In this document: positions 1-9,023 of the stretch, piece by piece
Position numbering within the stretch: position 1 is the first letter of the stretch
Layout: each line of letters begins with the position of its first letter
Assembly: GCF_003625485.1 (NCBI RefSeq)
Contig: NZ_RAIR01000004.1
Span: 186,001-250,000, forward strand
From: Butyrivibrio sp. CB08
Lineage (GTDB): Bacteria; Bacillota; Clostridia; Lachnospirales; Lachnospiraceae
Reading direction: 5' to 3'
DNA length: 64,000 nt
Translations under genes and position numbers: made by a program
Notes under the pieces: generated by a model
Seen by the model: the letters and a program-made list of their open reading frames with translations, nothing else
Told to the model about the DNA's origin: nothing
Database searches by the model: none

Positions 1-634
1 CGTAGAGCATGATTACTTCGACTGAGTTGAAGATAGCGTGGGCAATAAAGGATGACAGTACGCTTCCTGTGGCCTCTACAAGCAGAGCGAACATAACGCC
101 CATTGCAGCGCCGTAAGCAAACTGATTGATGTTAAGATGCATCATACCAAACATAAGTGATGATATGATTATAGAACCTATTATCCTGCCTGATCTCTGG
201 AAGCTCGAAAGTATAACTCCCCTGAAAACAAACTCCTCAATAAAGGGTCCAACTATTCCGATAGAGAGAAACATCTGCCACCATGGAAGAGCTGTTATCT
301 CATCCATCATCTCAACAACGGTGTTCTCTACAAATATCATGGACAACGAGTTGAAGAATATCACCAGAGGATAAAGAAGCAGCACATACAAAAATATCAT
401 AAGGGCTGATGGTATCCTGATCTTCTTAAGAGGAACGATTACCGATATTCTCTCGCCGTAAAACAAAACCATCGCAAGGGCTGGCACCAGGCACAAAAGC
501 TCCGAGATAACATTGTTAAGAAGTATAGGCATTGAAGCCATGGTACGGATCATCCATACCGCATAGAGCCCGGTAAAAGCAATGGTGAAAAGGATCATGT
601 ATAAAAAGAGCCTGTTAGCCTTCCTGTAGTCCAT
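1..634 (-). CDS. CPBP family intramembrane metalloprotease (partial, C-terminus off window)
   Basis: Reading from the ATG at 634, the frame stays open to the window edge, so at least the last residues are missing. The protein is very hydrophobic with several membrane segments. It carries the three CPBP (Abi/Rce1-like) motifs in order: EEFVFRGVI (the EExxxR glutamates), FGMMHLN (FxxxH) and HAIFNS (HxxxN/B-like), which in this family form the intramembrane active site. The start is supported by AAGGAG six bases upstream. It follows the CvfB-like gene by 9 bases on the same strand and is probably cotranscribed. The substrate cannot be told; family members act in CAAX-type processing, bacteriocin immunity or signalling. 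Confidence 0.85.
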   Translation of the reverse strand, partial: MDYRKANRLFLYMILFTIAFTGLYAVWMIRTMASMPILLNNVISELLCLVPALAMVLFYGERISVIVPLKKIRIPSALMIFLYVLLLYPLVIFFNSLSMIFVENTVVEMMDEITALPWWQMFLSIGIVGPFIEEFVFRGVILSSFQRSGRIIGSIIISSLMFGMMHLNINQFAYGAAMGVMFALLVEATGSVLSSFIAHAIFNSVEVIMLY

Positions 635-643
635 GTTTTCTCC

Positions 644-1477
644 TTACTTAAGTTCGATTGAATCTGGTCCTATTACTATTTTACCTTCTTTTAGAAGTCT
701 TCCAACAGCACGCTTGAATTCATTCTTACTCATTCCGGTCTTTTCCCTGATGAGGTCCGGAGATGCCTTGTCGGTAAATGGGAGCTTTCCTCCGCCGTTT
801 TCTATCATTGAAAAGATCTTGTCAGCGTCAGTGTCCATCTGAAGATATGCCTTCTCTCTGACACTAAGGTTAAGCCTTCCATCCTCTTTTACTGATACTA
901 CTCTCGCTGAGATCCTGTCGCCTATCTTAAGGTTCCCGTAGAGCTCCTTCTTGGCTATAAGGCCTGAATAAATGTCATCTACAGCAACAAAGGCTCCAAA
1001 GTTATCACTCATCTCATAGACAGTTCCCATAACCTTGTCATCCTTGCCATAGGGGCTGTCGTTTTTAAGGTACTTATATACGTTCATGGTGACGCAAAGG
1101 CGGCTGCTCTTGTCGATGTACATGGCGCACAAAACGTCATCTCCAGCCTTAACCTTGGCAGTCTGCTCTTTAAAAGGCAGTAGCACATCCTTCTCAAGGC
1201 CCCAGTCCATAAAAGCTCCGATCCTGGTAGTCTCTTTTACCCTAAGGACTCTAACGTCCCCGAGCATGATCTTGGGCTCACTGGTGGTAGCAATAAGCCT
1301 GTCATCTGAATCCTTGTAGATGAACACTTCCACCTTACTTCCAAGGTCTGCTCCTGCCGGAACCTGCTTGGCGGGCAAAAGAACTTTCTCATCACTTCCA
1401 GCCTTTTCCCCAAGGTAAACACCAAAGTCCACCTTCTTGATCACTTCAAGGGTCTGCTTTTCGCCTAATCTTATCAT
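644..1477 (-). CDS. cvfB: S1 RNA-binding protein of the CvfB family
   Basis: 277 residues, about the usual CvfB length. The protein has tandem S1-like OB folds: an N-terminal one (GEKQTLEVIKKVDFGVYLG), a second around residues 70-130 (GDVRVLRVKETTRIGAFMDWGL) and a third around 145-210 (GTVYEMSDNFGAFVAVDD). The last 60 residues form a winged-helix-like domain (LIREKTGMSKNEFKRAVGRLLKEGKI). CvfB/YitL proteins bind RNA in the cytoplasm, and in staphylococci loss affects virulence gene expression; the precise target here is unknown. It is followed closely by the CPBP protease gene on the same strand. Confidence 0.88.
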   Translation of the reverse strand: MIRLGEKQTLEVIKKVDFGVYLGEKAGSDEKVLLPAKQVPAGADLGSKVEVFIYKDSDDRLIATTSEPKIMLGDVRVLRVKETTRIGAFMDWGLEKDVLLPFKEQTAKVKAGDDVLCAMYIDKSSRLCVTMNVYKYLKNDSPYGKDDKVMGTVYEMSDNFGAFVAVDDIYSGLIAKKELYGNLKIGDRISARVVSVKEDGRLNLSVREKAYLQMDTDADKIFSMIENGGGKLPFTDKASPDLIREKTGMSKNEFKRAVGRLLKEGKIVIGPDSIELK

Positions 1478-1514
1478 TTTTTGTTCTCCGTTCTTTTTGA
1501 AACCTGCAGCAACA

Positions 1515-2243
1515 TCACTGCGTTGTCAGTTCTACAATACATACGGGACTCATTTTTGCGTCCCTCAAATTAATAGTATAAGTCATTATTGCGCTTTTTG
1601 AAACTTTCCTGATCTCAGGATAAAGAGTATCTCCAAGCACTGCCTGTTTCCTGTACTCAGCCCTGAGAGCTCCCACTCTGATATCCTTGTCAGGAAGGCT
1701 CTCAATGGCCATGCGGATATACTGGCCGTTGTTGACGTGGTTATTGGTATCAAGGTGGTGAGTCCTTACCTGGATCTCATCAGCTTCAAAAATCTCTGCA
1801 TCCTCTGGAATTGCGATCTTCCTGTCACCATAATCCATTGGAAGTTTCTCGCCAAGGGGATAAGCGTCCACCATCTCCTGGCTTATTCTGGCTGGAATAC
1901 CCTTTTCAAAGTTAAACAGCGTCCAGACTGAGTTGGCTGTTGCAAGCCTCTCTCCATCTTTGGTATCCATGAAGAAATTTCTGTGGCCAAAAAAGCCCTT
2001 CAGCTCATAGGGAATTGTTCCTATGGTGACTTCCTCGCAGAGCCTTGGGTATCTGTTTATGACGATCTGCCAGGAGTTAAGAACCCATGCCACGCCCTGT
2101 TGTCTTAAGTATGCCATGTTGGCTGGTCCGTCCTGAGTCTGAAAGGTGGAACAGTCCTGGAAATAATTGATCAGAGACTCTATGGTGAGTTCTGCATTCT
2201 TATCGACTTCGCTGTATCTGATCCTTGAATCAAAAGTGTACAT
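1515..2243 (-). CDS. Acyl-[acyl-carrier-protein] thioesterase
   Basis: About 242 residues with two hotdog folds, as in bacterial FatA/FatB-like thioesterases. The N-terminal half carries the IRYSEVDKNAELTIESLINYFQDCSTFQ region. The second half carries the motif VRTHHLDTNNHVNNGQYIRMA, containing the D-x-N-x-H-x-N triad of the family. The enzyme releases free fatty acids from acyl-ACP in the cytoplasm. I chose the ATG at 2243 over an in-frame ATG at 2258, because the upstream ATG overlaps a strong GGGGGA ribosome-binding site placed seven bases before 2243. It lies downstream of tRNA-Gln and its terminator, on the same strand as cvfB. Confidence 0.87.
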   Translation of the reverse strand: MYTFDSRIRYSEVDKNAELTIESLINYFQDCSTFQTQDGPANMAYLRQQGVAWVLNSWQIVINRYPRLCEEVTIGTIPYELKGFFGHRNFFMDTKDGERLATANSVWTLFNFEKGIPARISQEMVDAYPLGEKLPMDYGDRKIAIPEDAEIFEADEIQVRTHHLDTNNHVNNGQYIRMAIESLPDKDIRVGALRAEYRKQAVLGDTLYPEIRKVSKSAIMTYTINLRDAKMSPVCIVELTTQ

Positions 2244-2292
2244 TGATAGTTCCCCCATTTCGTCACGGTAAACTCAGATGCTTCGCATTAAT

Positions 2293-2325
2293 ACAGAAAA
2301 GCGAGATTGAAGATTTCAATCTCGC
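2293..2325 (-). terminator. Rho-independent terminator behind tRNA-Gln
   Basis: A perfect 10-bp inverted repeat (2301-2310 with 2316-2325, loop 2311-2315) is followed on the minus strand by TTTTCTGTAT. It lies just past the 3' end of the tRNA and before the thioesterase gene. Confidence 0.85.
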
Positions 2326-2333
2326 TTTAGTAG

Positions 2334-2406
2334 CTGGGCTAGTAGGATTCGAACCTACGTAATGACGGAGTCAGAGTCCGTTGCCTTACCGCTTGGCGAT
2401 AGCCCA
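2334..2406 (-). tRNA. tRNA-Gln (anticodon CUG)
   Basis: On the minus strand a full cloverleaf can be drawn: the 7-bp acceptor TGGGCTA/TAGCCCA is perfect. The D arm has GCC/GGC, the anticodon stem is ACGGA/TCCGT with loop CTCTGAC (anticodon CTG, codon CAG), and the T arm has the GTTCGAAT loop sequence. The discriminator base is G, and CCA is not encoded (the next bases are CTA). The sequence closely resembles bacterial tRNA-Gln. It sits about 100 bases downstream of glutamine synthetase, with its own promoter and terminator. Confidence 0.95.
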
Positions 2407-2419
2407 TCGACAAGTAGTA

Positions 2420-2448
2420 ATTATACTTGAGACTCCATCAAAATGCAA
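2420..2448 (-). promoter_or_regulatory. Sigma-A-type promoter of tRNA-Gln
   Basis: On the minus strand TTGCAT (2443-2448) is followed after 17 bases by a perfect TATAAT (2420-2425). Transcription would start about seven bases upstream of the mature tRNA. This argues for independent transcription from glnN. Confidence 0.8.
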
Positions 2449-2509
2449 GTACTTTTTTAAAACTTTTATAATTCATTTGAAAGCCAGTATTTATGCCGCT
2501 TCCAGGACA

Positions 2510-4624
2510 TCATCCTTCGAAAAGAAGATCTGCATATGTTGGGAATGGCCAATCTTTTTTATCAACCAGCATCTCCAATTTGTCTGCAGGATCACGAAGA
2601 GCATCCATAGCTGGTCTTACCTTGTCCTTATAGAAGTAAGCGAGCTTTCTTGCATCTGTGATCTTTCTAGCCTTGTTCTCAACTGTCTTAAGATCATCAA
2701 GAGCCTTCTTCATCTTGGTAAGCTCTGTTGTGATCTCCTTAAGCTCTGAAAGAAGTGCGCTCTCATCTGCGCCTGCTGCCTTTACCTCATTGACATCCTT
2801 GGCAAGTCTTCCAGCATACTTCATTACAGCTGGGATGATCTGCTTGGATGCCATATCGATCATTGTAAGAGCCTCGATATTGATGGTCTTAGCATAGTTC
2901 TCAAAGATGATCTCTTTTCTTGATTCAAGCTCAGTCTTGGTGTAAACACCAAAGTCGCCAAAGAGCTTGACTGCCTTCTTGGTTGTAAGAGTATCTGCTG
3001 CCTCGATGGTGGACTTGATGTTTGGAAGTCCGCGGCGCTCAGCCTCTTTTACCCAGTCCTCTGAATATCCGTCGCCATTGAAGATGATCCTCTGGTGGTC
3101 AGTTAAGTACTCCTTCATAAGGTCATGAACTGCCATATCGAAATCATCGGCCTTTTCAAGGATATCTGCTGCCTCGCAGAAAGCCTCAGCAACGATTGTA
3201 TTAAGTGTTGTATTTGAACTTGCCATTGAGTCAGATGAACCAACCATTCTGAACTCAAACTTGTTACCAGTAAAGGCAAATGGTGATGTACGGTTTCTGT
3301 CTGTTGCATCCTTCTCAAACTGAGGAAGAGTTGAAACACCAGTCTTGAGCTTGCCACCGCGCTTACTTGACTTGGCTACGCCAGTCTCGATGAGCTGTCT
3401 TACAACGTCCTCAAGCTGCTCTCCAAGGAAAACAGAAATGATCGCTGGAGGAGCCTCGTTGGCACCAAGTCTGTGGTCGTTACCAACGTCAGCTGCGCTC
3501 TGTCTTAAAAGATCTGCGTGAGTATCAACTGCCTTCAAAATGCAGGCAAGTACAAACAGGAACTGAACGTTCTTGTTAGGTGTATCACCTGGATCAAGAA
3601 GGTTCTTGCCATCGTCTGTGCAAAGAGACCAGTTGTCGTGCTTACCTGAGCCATTAACACCAGCAAATGGCTTCTCGTGGAGAAGACATCTCATGTGGTG
3701 ATGCTCAGCAACTCTCTTCATGGTCTCCATAATGATCTGGTTGTGGTCTACCGCGATATTTGCAGTCTCATAGATTGGAGCAAGCTCGTGCTGACCAGGA
3801 GCAACCTCGTTGTGCTGAGTCTTGCCAGGAACACCAAGCTTCCAGAGCTCAGTGTTGAGATCCTTCATGAACTCACCAACTCTCTCACGGATTACACCAA
3901 AGTAGTGGTCCTCCATCTCCTGACCCTTTGGAGGCATTGCACCAAAGAGGGTTCTTCCGGTAAAGATAAGGTCTTCACGCTTCATTGACTTATCCCAGTC
4001 AACCAGGAAGTATTCCTGCTCTGGTCCAACTGAAACATTGACCCTTGTTGCTGTGTCGTTACCAAAAAGCTTAACGATCCTGAGGGCCTGCTTATTAACA
4101 GCCTCCATGGATCTTAAAAGAGGTGTCTTTTTATCAAGAGCCTCTCCTGTGTATGAACAGAATGCTGTAGGAATACAAAGTGTAACACCAGCGCCAGATT
4201 CCTTAAGGAATGCTGGAGATGTGATATCCCAGGTTGTATAACCTCTTGCTTCGAAAGTAGCGCGAAGTCCGCCAGATGGGAATGAGGAAGCATCAGGCTC
4301 ACCCTTTATAAGCTCTTTTCCAGAGAAAGAAGTAAGCATGCGGCCGTCCTGGTCTGCACTTCCAACAAAGGAATCATGCTTCTCAGCTGTGATACCTGTA
4401 AGAGGCTGGAACCAGTGTGTGTAATGTGTTGCACCGTTTTCTGTTGCCCAGTCCTTCATGGCGTTTGCCACAACGTCAGCTGACTCCTTGGACAGTGCTC
4501 CTCCGTGCTCTATTACATTTACAACCTCTTTGTATACATTCTTGGGCAGACGCTCTCTCATCTTGGAGAGGGTAAAGACGTTCTGTCCGAATATTTCTTC
4601 CACATTAACCATGCTGCTCATAGC
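2510..4624 (-). CDS. glnN: Glutamine synthetase, type III
   Basis: About 704 residues, the size of GSIII and far larger than GSI (about 450). It makes glutamine from glutamate, ammonia and ATP in the cytoplasm. Visible family features are the GlnN signature region [18 protein letters not shown], the metal and glutamate site [15 protein letters not shown], the ATP-binding stretch [15 protein letters not shown], and a long C-terminal helical region (about 600-700). In-frame starts exist at 4642 (TTG), 4639 and 4624; only 4624 has a ribosome-binding site upstream (AAAGG, ten bases away). It follows trhP by about 75 bases and precedes tRNA-Gln. Confidence 0.96.
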   Translation of the reverse strand, partial: AMSSMVNVEEIFGQNVFTLSKMRERLPKNVYKEVVNVIEHGGALSKESADVVANAMKDWATENGATHYTHWFQPLTGITAEKHDSFVGSADQDGRMLTSFSGKELIKGEPDASSFPSGGLRATFEARGYTTWDITSPAFLKESGAGVTLCIPTAFCSYTGEALDKKTPLLRSMEAVNKQALRIVKLFGNDTATRVNVSVGPEQEYFLVDWDKSMKREDLIFTGRTLFGAMPPKGQEMEDHYFGVIRERVGEFMKDLNTELWKLGVPGKTQHNEVAPGQHELAPIYETANIAVDHNQIIMETMKRVAEHHHMRCLLHEKPFAGVNGSGKHDNWSLCTDDGKNLLDPGDTPNKNVQFLFVLACILKAVDTHADLLRQSAADVGNDHRLGANEAPPAIISVFLGEQLEDVVRQLIETGVAKSSKRGGKLKTGVSTLPQFEKDATDRNRTSPFAFTGNKFEFRMVGSSDSMASSNTTLNTIVAEAFCEAADILEKADDFDMAVHDLMKEYLTDHQRIIFNGDGYSEDWVKEAERRGLPNIKSTIEAADTLTTKKAVKLFGDFGVYTKTELESRKEIIFENYAKTINIEALTMIDMASKQIIPAVMKYAGRLAKDVNEVKAAGADESALLSELKEITTELTKMKKALDDLKTVENKARKITDARKLAYFYKDKVRPAMDALRDPADKLEMLVDKKDWPFPTYADLLFEG

Positions 4625-4700
4625 GCTACGACCTTTCATCAAAAATATTTGTCATACAGTTTACATTAATTATCCAAAAACTTAAAGTACAAATTTAATA

Positions 4701-5936
4701 TTATTCTTCAGCTTCTGCGCTGACTCTCAGAATATCGTAGCGGCTTGGCTGCTCTGAAAGATCAAGATATATGATCTCTTTTGAGTGAGGGCAGGATTCA
4801 ACAGCAGTTCCTTCCTCATTGTACATGCCCTTTACTGTGACCTTTACGTCTGTTCCGTCGGGCTTCATTATCTCGATCTCATCGCCAACACTGAACTTGT
4901 TTCTCTGCTCGATCTTGGCAAATCCTCTCTCGTCTATGTCGTAGACGATTCCAAGGTAGATATATTCGCTTACATAGGTATTGTTGTCGTAAATCTGCAT
5001 CTCATCACTGGGCTTGCCAAAATAGAAGCCTGTGGTGAACTGGCGGTATGTGCACTTTGAGATCTGATCAAGATACCATGGCATGTTCTGCCTGTACTTT
5101 TCCTCAGACTCGAAGTAGTCATCAATGGCCTTTCTGTAGGTCCTTGCCACAGTTGCTACATAAAGAGCAGTCTTCATTCTGCCTTCGATTTTGCAGCTGT
5201 CAACGCCAGCATCGACAAGCTCCGGGATGTGCTCTATCATGCACAGATCCTTGGAGTTGAAGATATAGGTTCCGCGCTCGTTCTCATATACAGGCAGGTA
5301 CTCTCCTGGTCTCTTTTCCTCAACAACTGCATACTTCCATCTGCATGGGTGTGTGCAGGCGCCGTGATTGGCATCTCTTCCTGTGAAGTAGTTGGACAAA
5401 AGACATCTTCCCGAGTATGAAATGCACATAGCTCCATGAATGAAGCTCTCCATCTCAAGGTCCTTGGGGATCCTTTGCTTGATCTCTTTTATCTCCGCCA
5501 TTGAAAGCTCTCTGGCTGCAACAACTCTCTTGGCTCCAAGATCGTGCCAGAAGTTGTAGGTCTCATAGTTGGTGTTGTTGGCCTGGGTTGATACGTGGAT
5601 GTCTATTTCAGGGCAGATCCTTCTGGCCTTCATAAAGATACCGGGGTCAGCGATAATGAGCGCGTCCGGCTTTAGCTCTTTTAACTCATGAAGGTAAGTC
5701 TCAACGCCGTCAAGATCGTAGTTGTGGGCAAGGATATTGACTGTGACATGGACATGCACGCCATGCTCGTGGGCGAAAGCAATGCCTTCCTTCATCTCTT
5801 CCTTGCTGAAGTTCTTGGCCTTTGCCCTTAGTCCAAAAGCATCTCCGCCAATATAGACTGCGTCTGCGCCAAACATTACTGCGGTCTTTAAAACCTCAAG
5901 ACTGCTGGCAGGTATAAGTAGTTCTGGTTTTTTCAT
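4701..5936 (-). CDS. trhP: Peptidase U32 family protein, probable tRNA U34 hydroxylase TrhP
   Basis: 411 residues. The N-terminal TIM-barrel-like U32 domain (KKPELLIPASSLEVLKTAVMFGADAVYIGG) is followed by the U32 cysteine cluster (GRCLLSNYFTGRDANHGACTHPCRW) and a C-terminal beta-barrel extension (from about residue 320). Many U32 proteins were annotated as collagenases; the E. coli and Bacillus homologues TrhP hydroxylate uridine 34 of tRNA using prephenate. The identification as TrhP is inferred from the gene immediately upstream, a TrmR-type O-methyltransferase that would methylate the hydroxyuridine. In Bacillus subtilis the same mltG-trmR-trhP order occurs, with two U32 genes; here I see one. 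Confidence 0.8.
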   Translation of the reverse strand: MKKPELLIPASSLEVLKTAVMFGADAVYIGGDAFGLRAKAKNFSKEEMKEGIAFAHEHGVHVHVTVNILAHNYDLDGVETYLHELKELKPDALIIADPGIFMKARRICPEIDIHVSTQANNTNYETYNFWHDLGAKRVVAARELSMAEIKEIKQRIPKDLEMESFIHGAMCISYSGRCLLSNYFTGRDANHGACTHPCRWKYAVVEEKRPGEYLPVYENERGTYIFNSKDLCMIEHIPELVDAGVDSCKIEGRMKTALYVATVARTYRKAIDDYFESEEKYRQNMPWYLDQISKCTYRQFTTGFYFGKPSDEMQIYDNNTYVSEYIYLGIVYDIDERGFAKIEQRNKFSVGDEIEIMKPDGTDVKVTVKGMYNEEGTAVESCPHSKEIIYLDLSEQPSRYDILRVSAEAEE

Positions 5937-5951
5937 AAATTCACCTGTTTC

Positions 5952-6593
5952 TTAAATCTTCACGGAGAGGCTCATGCCATCTCCAACTGTCAGTATCACT
6001 GTGTTTAGCTGATCGTTGTGGGTCAGCTCATAGAGGTAGTCCCTCATTCTTGCATGGATGGTGCGGTTTCTCCTTGTCACTGCAAACCTTGATTCAAACA
6101 CATCTCCGTCCTGAAGCACGTTGTCTGATACAAGAAGACCTCCCTTATTAAGGATCCTCATGCACTCCGGAAGGAAGTTGATGTACTGACCCTTTGCAGC
6201 ATCCATGAATATAAAGTCATATCCCGGAGAAAGAGTTTTTAAGATGTCCATGGCATCTCCCTCAAGGAGGGTTATCTTTCCCTTGGTGTCATACTTTTTA
6301 AAGTTTTCCCGGGCCACGGGAATTCTCTTTTCATACTTCTCAATGGTGGTGATCCTGGTGTCATTCCCGGAGTACTCGGCCATTAAAAGAGCTGAAAAGC
6401 CAACAGCGCAGCCGACCTCCAGTATGTTTACAGGTCTGTTCTGCGCCATTAAAAATTTAAGAAGCGTCTGGGTATCCTTGCGGATAATAGGCACTTCGTC
6501 CGCTATTGCCACTCTCTCAACCTCATCGAGGTATGGGGCATTCCCTCTGTCGAGGGAATTGATAAAGGTTGTAATCCTGTCCTGATCAGCCAT
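5952..6593 (-). CDS. trmR: SAM-dependent O-methyltransferase, probable TrmR
   Basis: 213 residues, of the COMT-like family 3 O-methyltransferases. The SAM-binding motif NILEVGCAVGFSALLMAEY lies near residues 56-75, TTIEKYEKRIPVARENF is the acidic motif II region, and DFIFMDAAKGQYINFLPEC is the metal-binding aspartate region. In Bacillus, TrmR (YrrM) methylates 5-hydroxyuridine 34 of tRNA to 5-methoxyuridine. The gene overlaps the end of the MltG-like gene by eight bases and is 15 bases from trhP, a strong sign of one operon and the basis for the TrmR name. Confidence 0.8.
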   Translation of the reverse strand: MADQDRITTFINSLDRGNAPYLDEVERVAIADEVPIIRKDTQTLLKFLMAQNRPVNILEVGCAVGFSALLMAEYSGNDTRITTIEKYEKRIPVARENFKKYDTKGKITLLEGDAMDILKTLSPGYDFIFMDAAKGQYINFLPECMRILNKGGLLVSDNVLQDGDVFESRFAVTRRNRTIHARMRDYLYELTHNDQLNTVILTVGDGMSLSVKI

Positions 6594-6993
6594 CCTCTGA
6601 CTCCTCAGTCTCTTCAGAATCCGAAGCCTTCTGACCTCCGGACATTATTGTGAGCATCTCCTCAGGAGTCATGGCAGTGCTGAGTTCGTAGGTTCCAGCC
6701 TGTTCCATTCCGTGATATTCCGAGAATCTCTCCTGAAGTTTAAAGAGATTTTTGTCTGTGATAAGTCCGACACCTGCCAGGTTCTCCGCGATGGTGTCAG
6801 CGGAATCTCCGTCTCCAACTTTGAATGTAACGGTTCTTCCTGTACCAGACGAAACTGCCGACTGGTTAAAGATCTGATAGCCGTAGTTGTAAGCAACCTT
6901 GGCGTATTTTGAAATCATCATTGCAACCACAATGACAAATGCCACCTTTACTGCGGTATCAAGTAGCCCCAGCAAAATTCTTTTTACGTTCAT
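6586..6993 (-). CDS. Minimal MltG/YceG-like membrane protein lacking the catalytic domain
   Basis: 135 residues. One membrane segment (about residues 13-32) precedes a region resembling the LysM-like N-terminal part of MltG (RTVTFKVGDGDSADTIAENLAGVGLITDKNLFK), then an acidic tail. Full MltG is about 340 residues, with a catalytic glutamate in the C-terminal lytic transglycosylase domain; that domain is absent here and no frameshifted remnant is seen in the downstream DNA, where trmR begins inside the last codons. The position matches mltG (yrrL) in Bacillus. It may be a non-enzymatic peptidoglycan-binding or scaffold protein; this is inference. Confidence 0.72.
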   Translation of the reverse strand: MNVKRILLGLLDTAVKVAFVIVVAMMISKYAKVAYNYGYQIFNQSAVSSGTGRTVTFKVGDGDSADTIAENLAGVGLITDKNLFKLQERFSEYHGMEQAGTYELSTAMTPEEMLTIMSGGQKASDSEETEESEDG

Positions 6994-7016
6994 AAATAAG
7001 TCTCCTCAAAAAGACT

Positions 7017-8696
7017 TTAGAAGTTGGTGTCCATAATAATGGGCATGATCATAGGTCTTCTCTTTGTCTTTTTCCAGATATAATCACTAAGCGCATCCTT
7101 GACGATGTTCTTGAGCTTAGCCCAGTCAGTGATTCCCTTCTCAAGGGCCTCTGTCACATCATCGTAAACAAGGTCTGTTGCGTCGTCTATAAGCTTATCA
7201 GACTCCCTTACATAGACGAATCCTCTGGATACTATGCTTGGTCCTGATACGATCTGACAACTTGCCTTGTCGATACCAAATACTACTATAACTATACCGT
7301 CTTCTGCAAGATGCTGTCTGTCCCTGAGAACAACATTTCCAACATCTCCAACTCCAAGACCGTCTACAAGAATAGCTCCAACAGGGACTTTTCCTGCAAC
7401 CTTGGCGCCATTTTCATCCAGCTCCAAAACCTCTCCTGAGTGAAGGATAAAGATATTGTCCTTGTCCATTCCAAGCTCTTTTGCAATATTGCTCTGAGCG
7501 ATGAGGTGTCTGTACTCTCCGTGAACAGGAACTGAGTACTTGGGCTTAACAAGAGTATAGATAAGCTTGATATCCTCCTGGCATGCGTGTCCTGAAACGT
7601 GGACATCCTGGAAGATAACGTCAGCGCCCTTCATCTGAAGTTCGTTGATGATATTTGTAACGGCCTTCTCATTACCTGGGATAGGGTGAGATGAGAAGAT
7701 AACTGTATCACCTACGCCAATGCTGATCTTTCTGTGCTGACCGCTGGCCATTCTGCTAAGAGCAGCCATACTCTCTCCCTGGCTGCCTGTTGTGATGATA
7801 ACAGTCTTGTTTTCCGGATAGTTCTTGATCTGATCTATATCAACCAGAGTGTTGTCTGGTATCTGGATGCATTCAAGCTTCTGGGCAATGTCGATGATGC
7901 TGACCATACTTCTGCCCTCGACAACAACCTTTCTGCCGCACTTGTGGGCAGTGTTGATGATCTGCTGAACTCGGTCAACGTTTGATGCAAAGGTAGCAAC
8001 GATGATCCTGGAGTTCTCATGCTCTTCAAAGAGAGAATCAAGAGCTCTTCCTACAGTCTTTTCAGAAGCAGTAAAGCCTGGTCTCTCTGCGTTTGTTGAA
8101 TCGCACATAAGGGCGAGAACGCCTTTTTTACCGATCTCAGCAAATCTCTGAAGATCGATAGGATCTCCGAATACAGGTGTGTAGTCGACCTTGAAGTCTC
8201 CTGTGTGGACAACAGTTCCTGCAGGTGAATAGATAGCAAGAGCTGCAGCGTCAACGATAGAGTGGTTGGTTCTTATAAATTCAACCCTGAAGTTTCCAAG
8301 GTTTATAGACTGTCCAAATTTAACAACCTTCCTGCGAGTCTTCTTAAGAAGGTTGTGCTCCTCGAGCTTGTGCTCGATAATGCCCATGGTAAGGCGGGTT
8401 GCATATACAGGGACATTGAGCTCATGAAGAATATAAGGAAGCGCACCAATGTGGTCCTCGTGTCCATGAGTGATGACAAAGCCCTTGACCTTGTCAATGT
8501 TCTCCTGCAGATATGTGATGTCAGGGATTACCAGGTCGATTCCCAGCATGTCGTCGTCAGGGAATGACAGACCGCAATCCACTACAATAATACTGTCTTC
8601 ATACCTGAAGGCAGTGATGTTCATTCCAATCTGCTCAAGACCACCCAGTGGGATGATCTGCAGCTTGGAAGTATTTTCAGTTTTGTTTTTGCTCAA
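7017..8696 (-). CDS. rnj: Ribonuclease J
   Basis: 559 residues, the normal RNase J length. This metallo-beta-lactamase/beta-CASP ribonuclease takes part in cytoplasmic mRNA turnover and rRNA maturation. The zinc site HGHEDH is at residues 77-82, a second histidine lies in TNHSIVD, an aspartate in HTGDFKVD, and the beta-CASP motifs ATFASN and SSHPIPGNE and the late VHVSGHA motif are visible. The C-terminal domain of RNase J is present. The start is TTG at 8696, with GGAGGAATTATA directly before it. It follows the DUF1292 gene and precedes the MltG-like gene. Confidence 0.95.
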   Translation of the reverse strand: MSKNKTENTSKLQIIPLGGLEQIGMNITAFRYEDSIIVVDCGLSFPDDDMLGIDLVIPDITYLQENIDKVKGFVITHGHEDHIGALPYILHELNVPVYATRLTMGIIEHKLEEHNLLKKTRRKVVKFGQSINLGNFRVEFIRTNHSIVDAAALAIYSPAGTVVHTGDFKVDYTPVFGDPIDLQRFAEIGKKGVLALMCDSTNAERPGFTASEKTVGRALDSLFEEHENSRIIVATFASNVDRVQQIINTAHKCGRKVVVEGRSMVSIIDIAQKLECIQIPDNTLVDIDQIKNYPENKTVIITTGSQGESMAALSRMASGQHRKISIGVGDTVIFSSHPIPGNEKAVTNIINELQMKGADVIFQDVHVSGHACQEDIKLIYTLVKPKYSVPVHGEYRHLIAQSNIAKELGMDKDNIFILHSGEVLELDENGAKVAGKVPVGAILVDGLGVGDVGNVVLRDRQHLAEDGIVIVVFGIDKASCQIVSGPSIVSRGFVYVRESDKLIDDATDLVYDDVTEALEKGITDWAKLKNIVKDALSDYIWKKTKRRPMIMPIIMDTNF

Positions 8697-8753
8697 TATA
8701 ATTCCTCCATTTAATTGGCGGATGCATAGAAAGAGATATAAACCCCTTGCCCG

Positions 8754-9017
8754 TTAAATATCCAGATCTACGCCATCCTCAGAGAGCAGCTTACGAAATA
8801 CACCAGCAACTGCCTCGAGCTCCTGGTCATCGTCCACAATGACATAAACTGCCTCTTCATCATTCATATCGGAGTCGTCGCGCAGTATCAGCGCTTCTGA
8901 ATCTCCGTCTTCTTCATCAGTTACTAAAAGATAGGTCTTAGCACCTATTACAGTCTGTTCCAAACAATAAAACTCAACCGCTTCTTCCCCATCGGGACTA
9001 AACATAATCTTTTCCAA
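8754..9017 (-). CDS. DUF1292 domain protein
   Basis: 87 residues, highly acidic. The sequence matches the DUF1292 pattern EAVEFYCLEQTVIGAKTYLLV followed by an acidic stretch and ALILRDDSDMNDEEAVYVIVDDDQE. The molecular function is unknown. Genes of this family are commonly found after ireB and ruvX in Firmicutes, as here. The TTG start at 9017 is preceded by AAAAAGGTGA, which overlaps the ruvX stop codon, suggesting translational coupling. An internal ATG at 9005 is a weaker alternative. Confidence 0.85.
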   Translation of the reverse strand: MEKIMFSPDGEEAVEFYCLEQTVIGAKTYLLVTDEEDGDSEALILRDDSDMNDEEAVYVIVDDDQELEAVAGVFRKLLSEDGVDLDI

Positions 9018-9023
9018 AATAAG

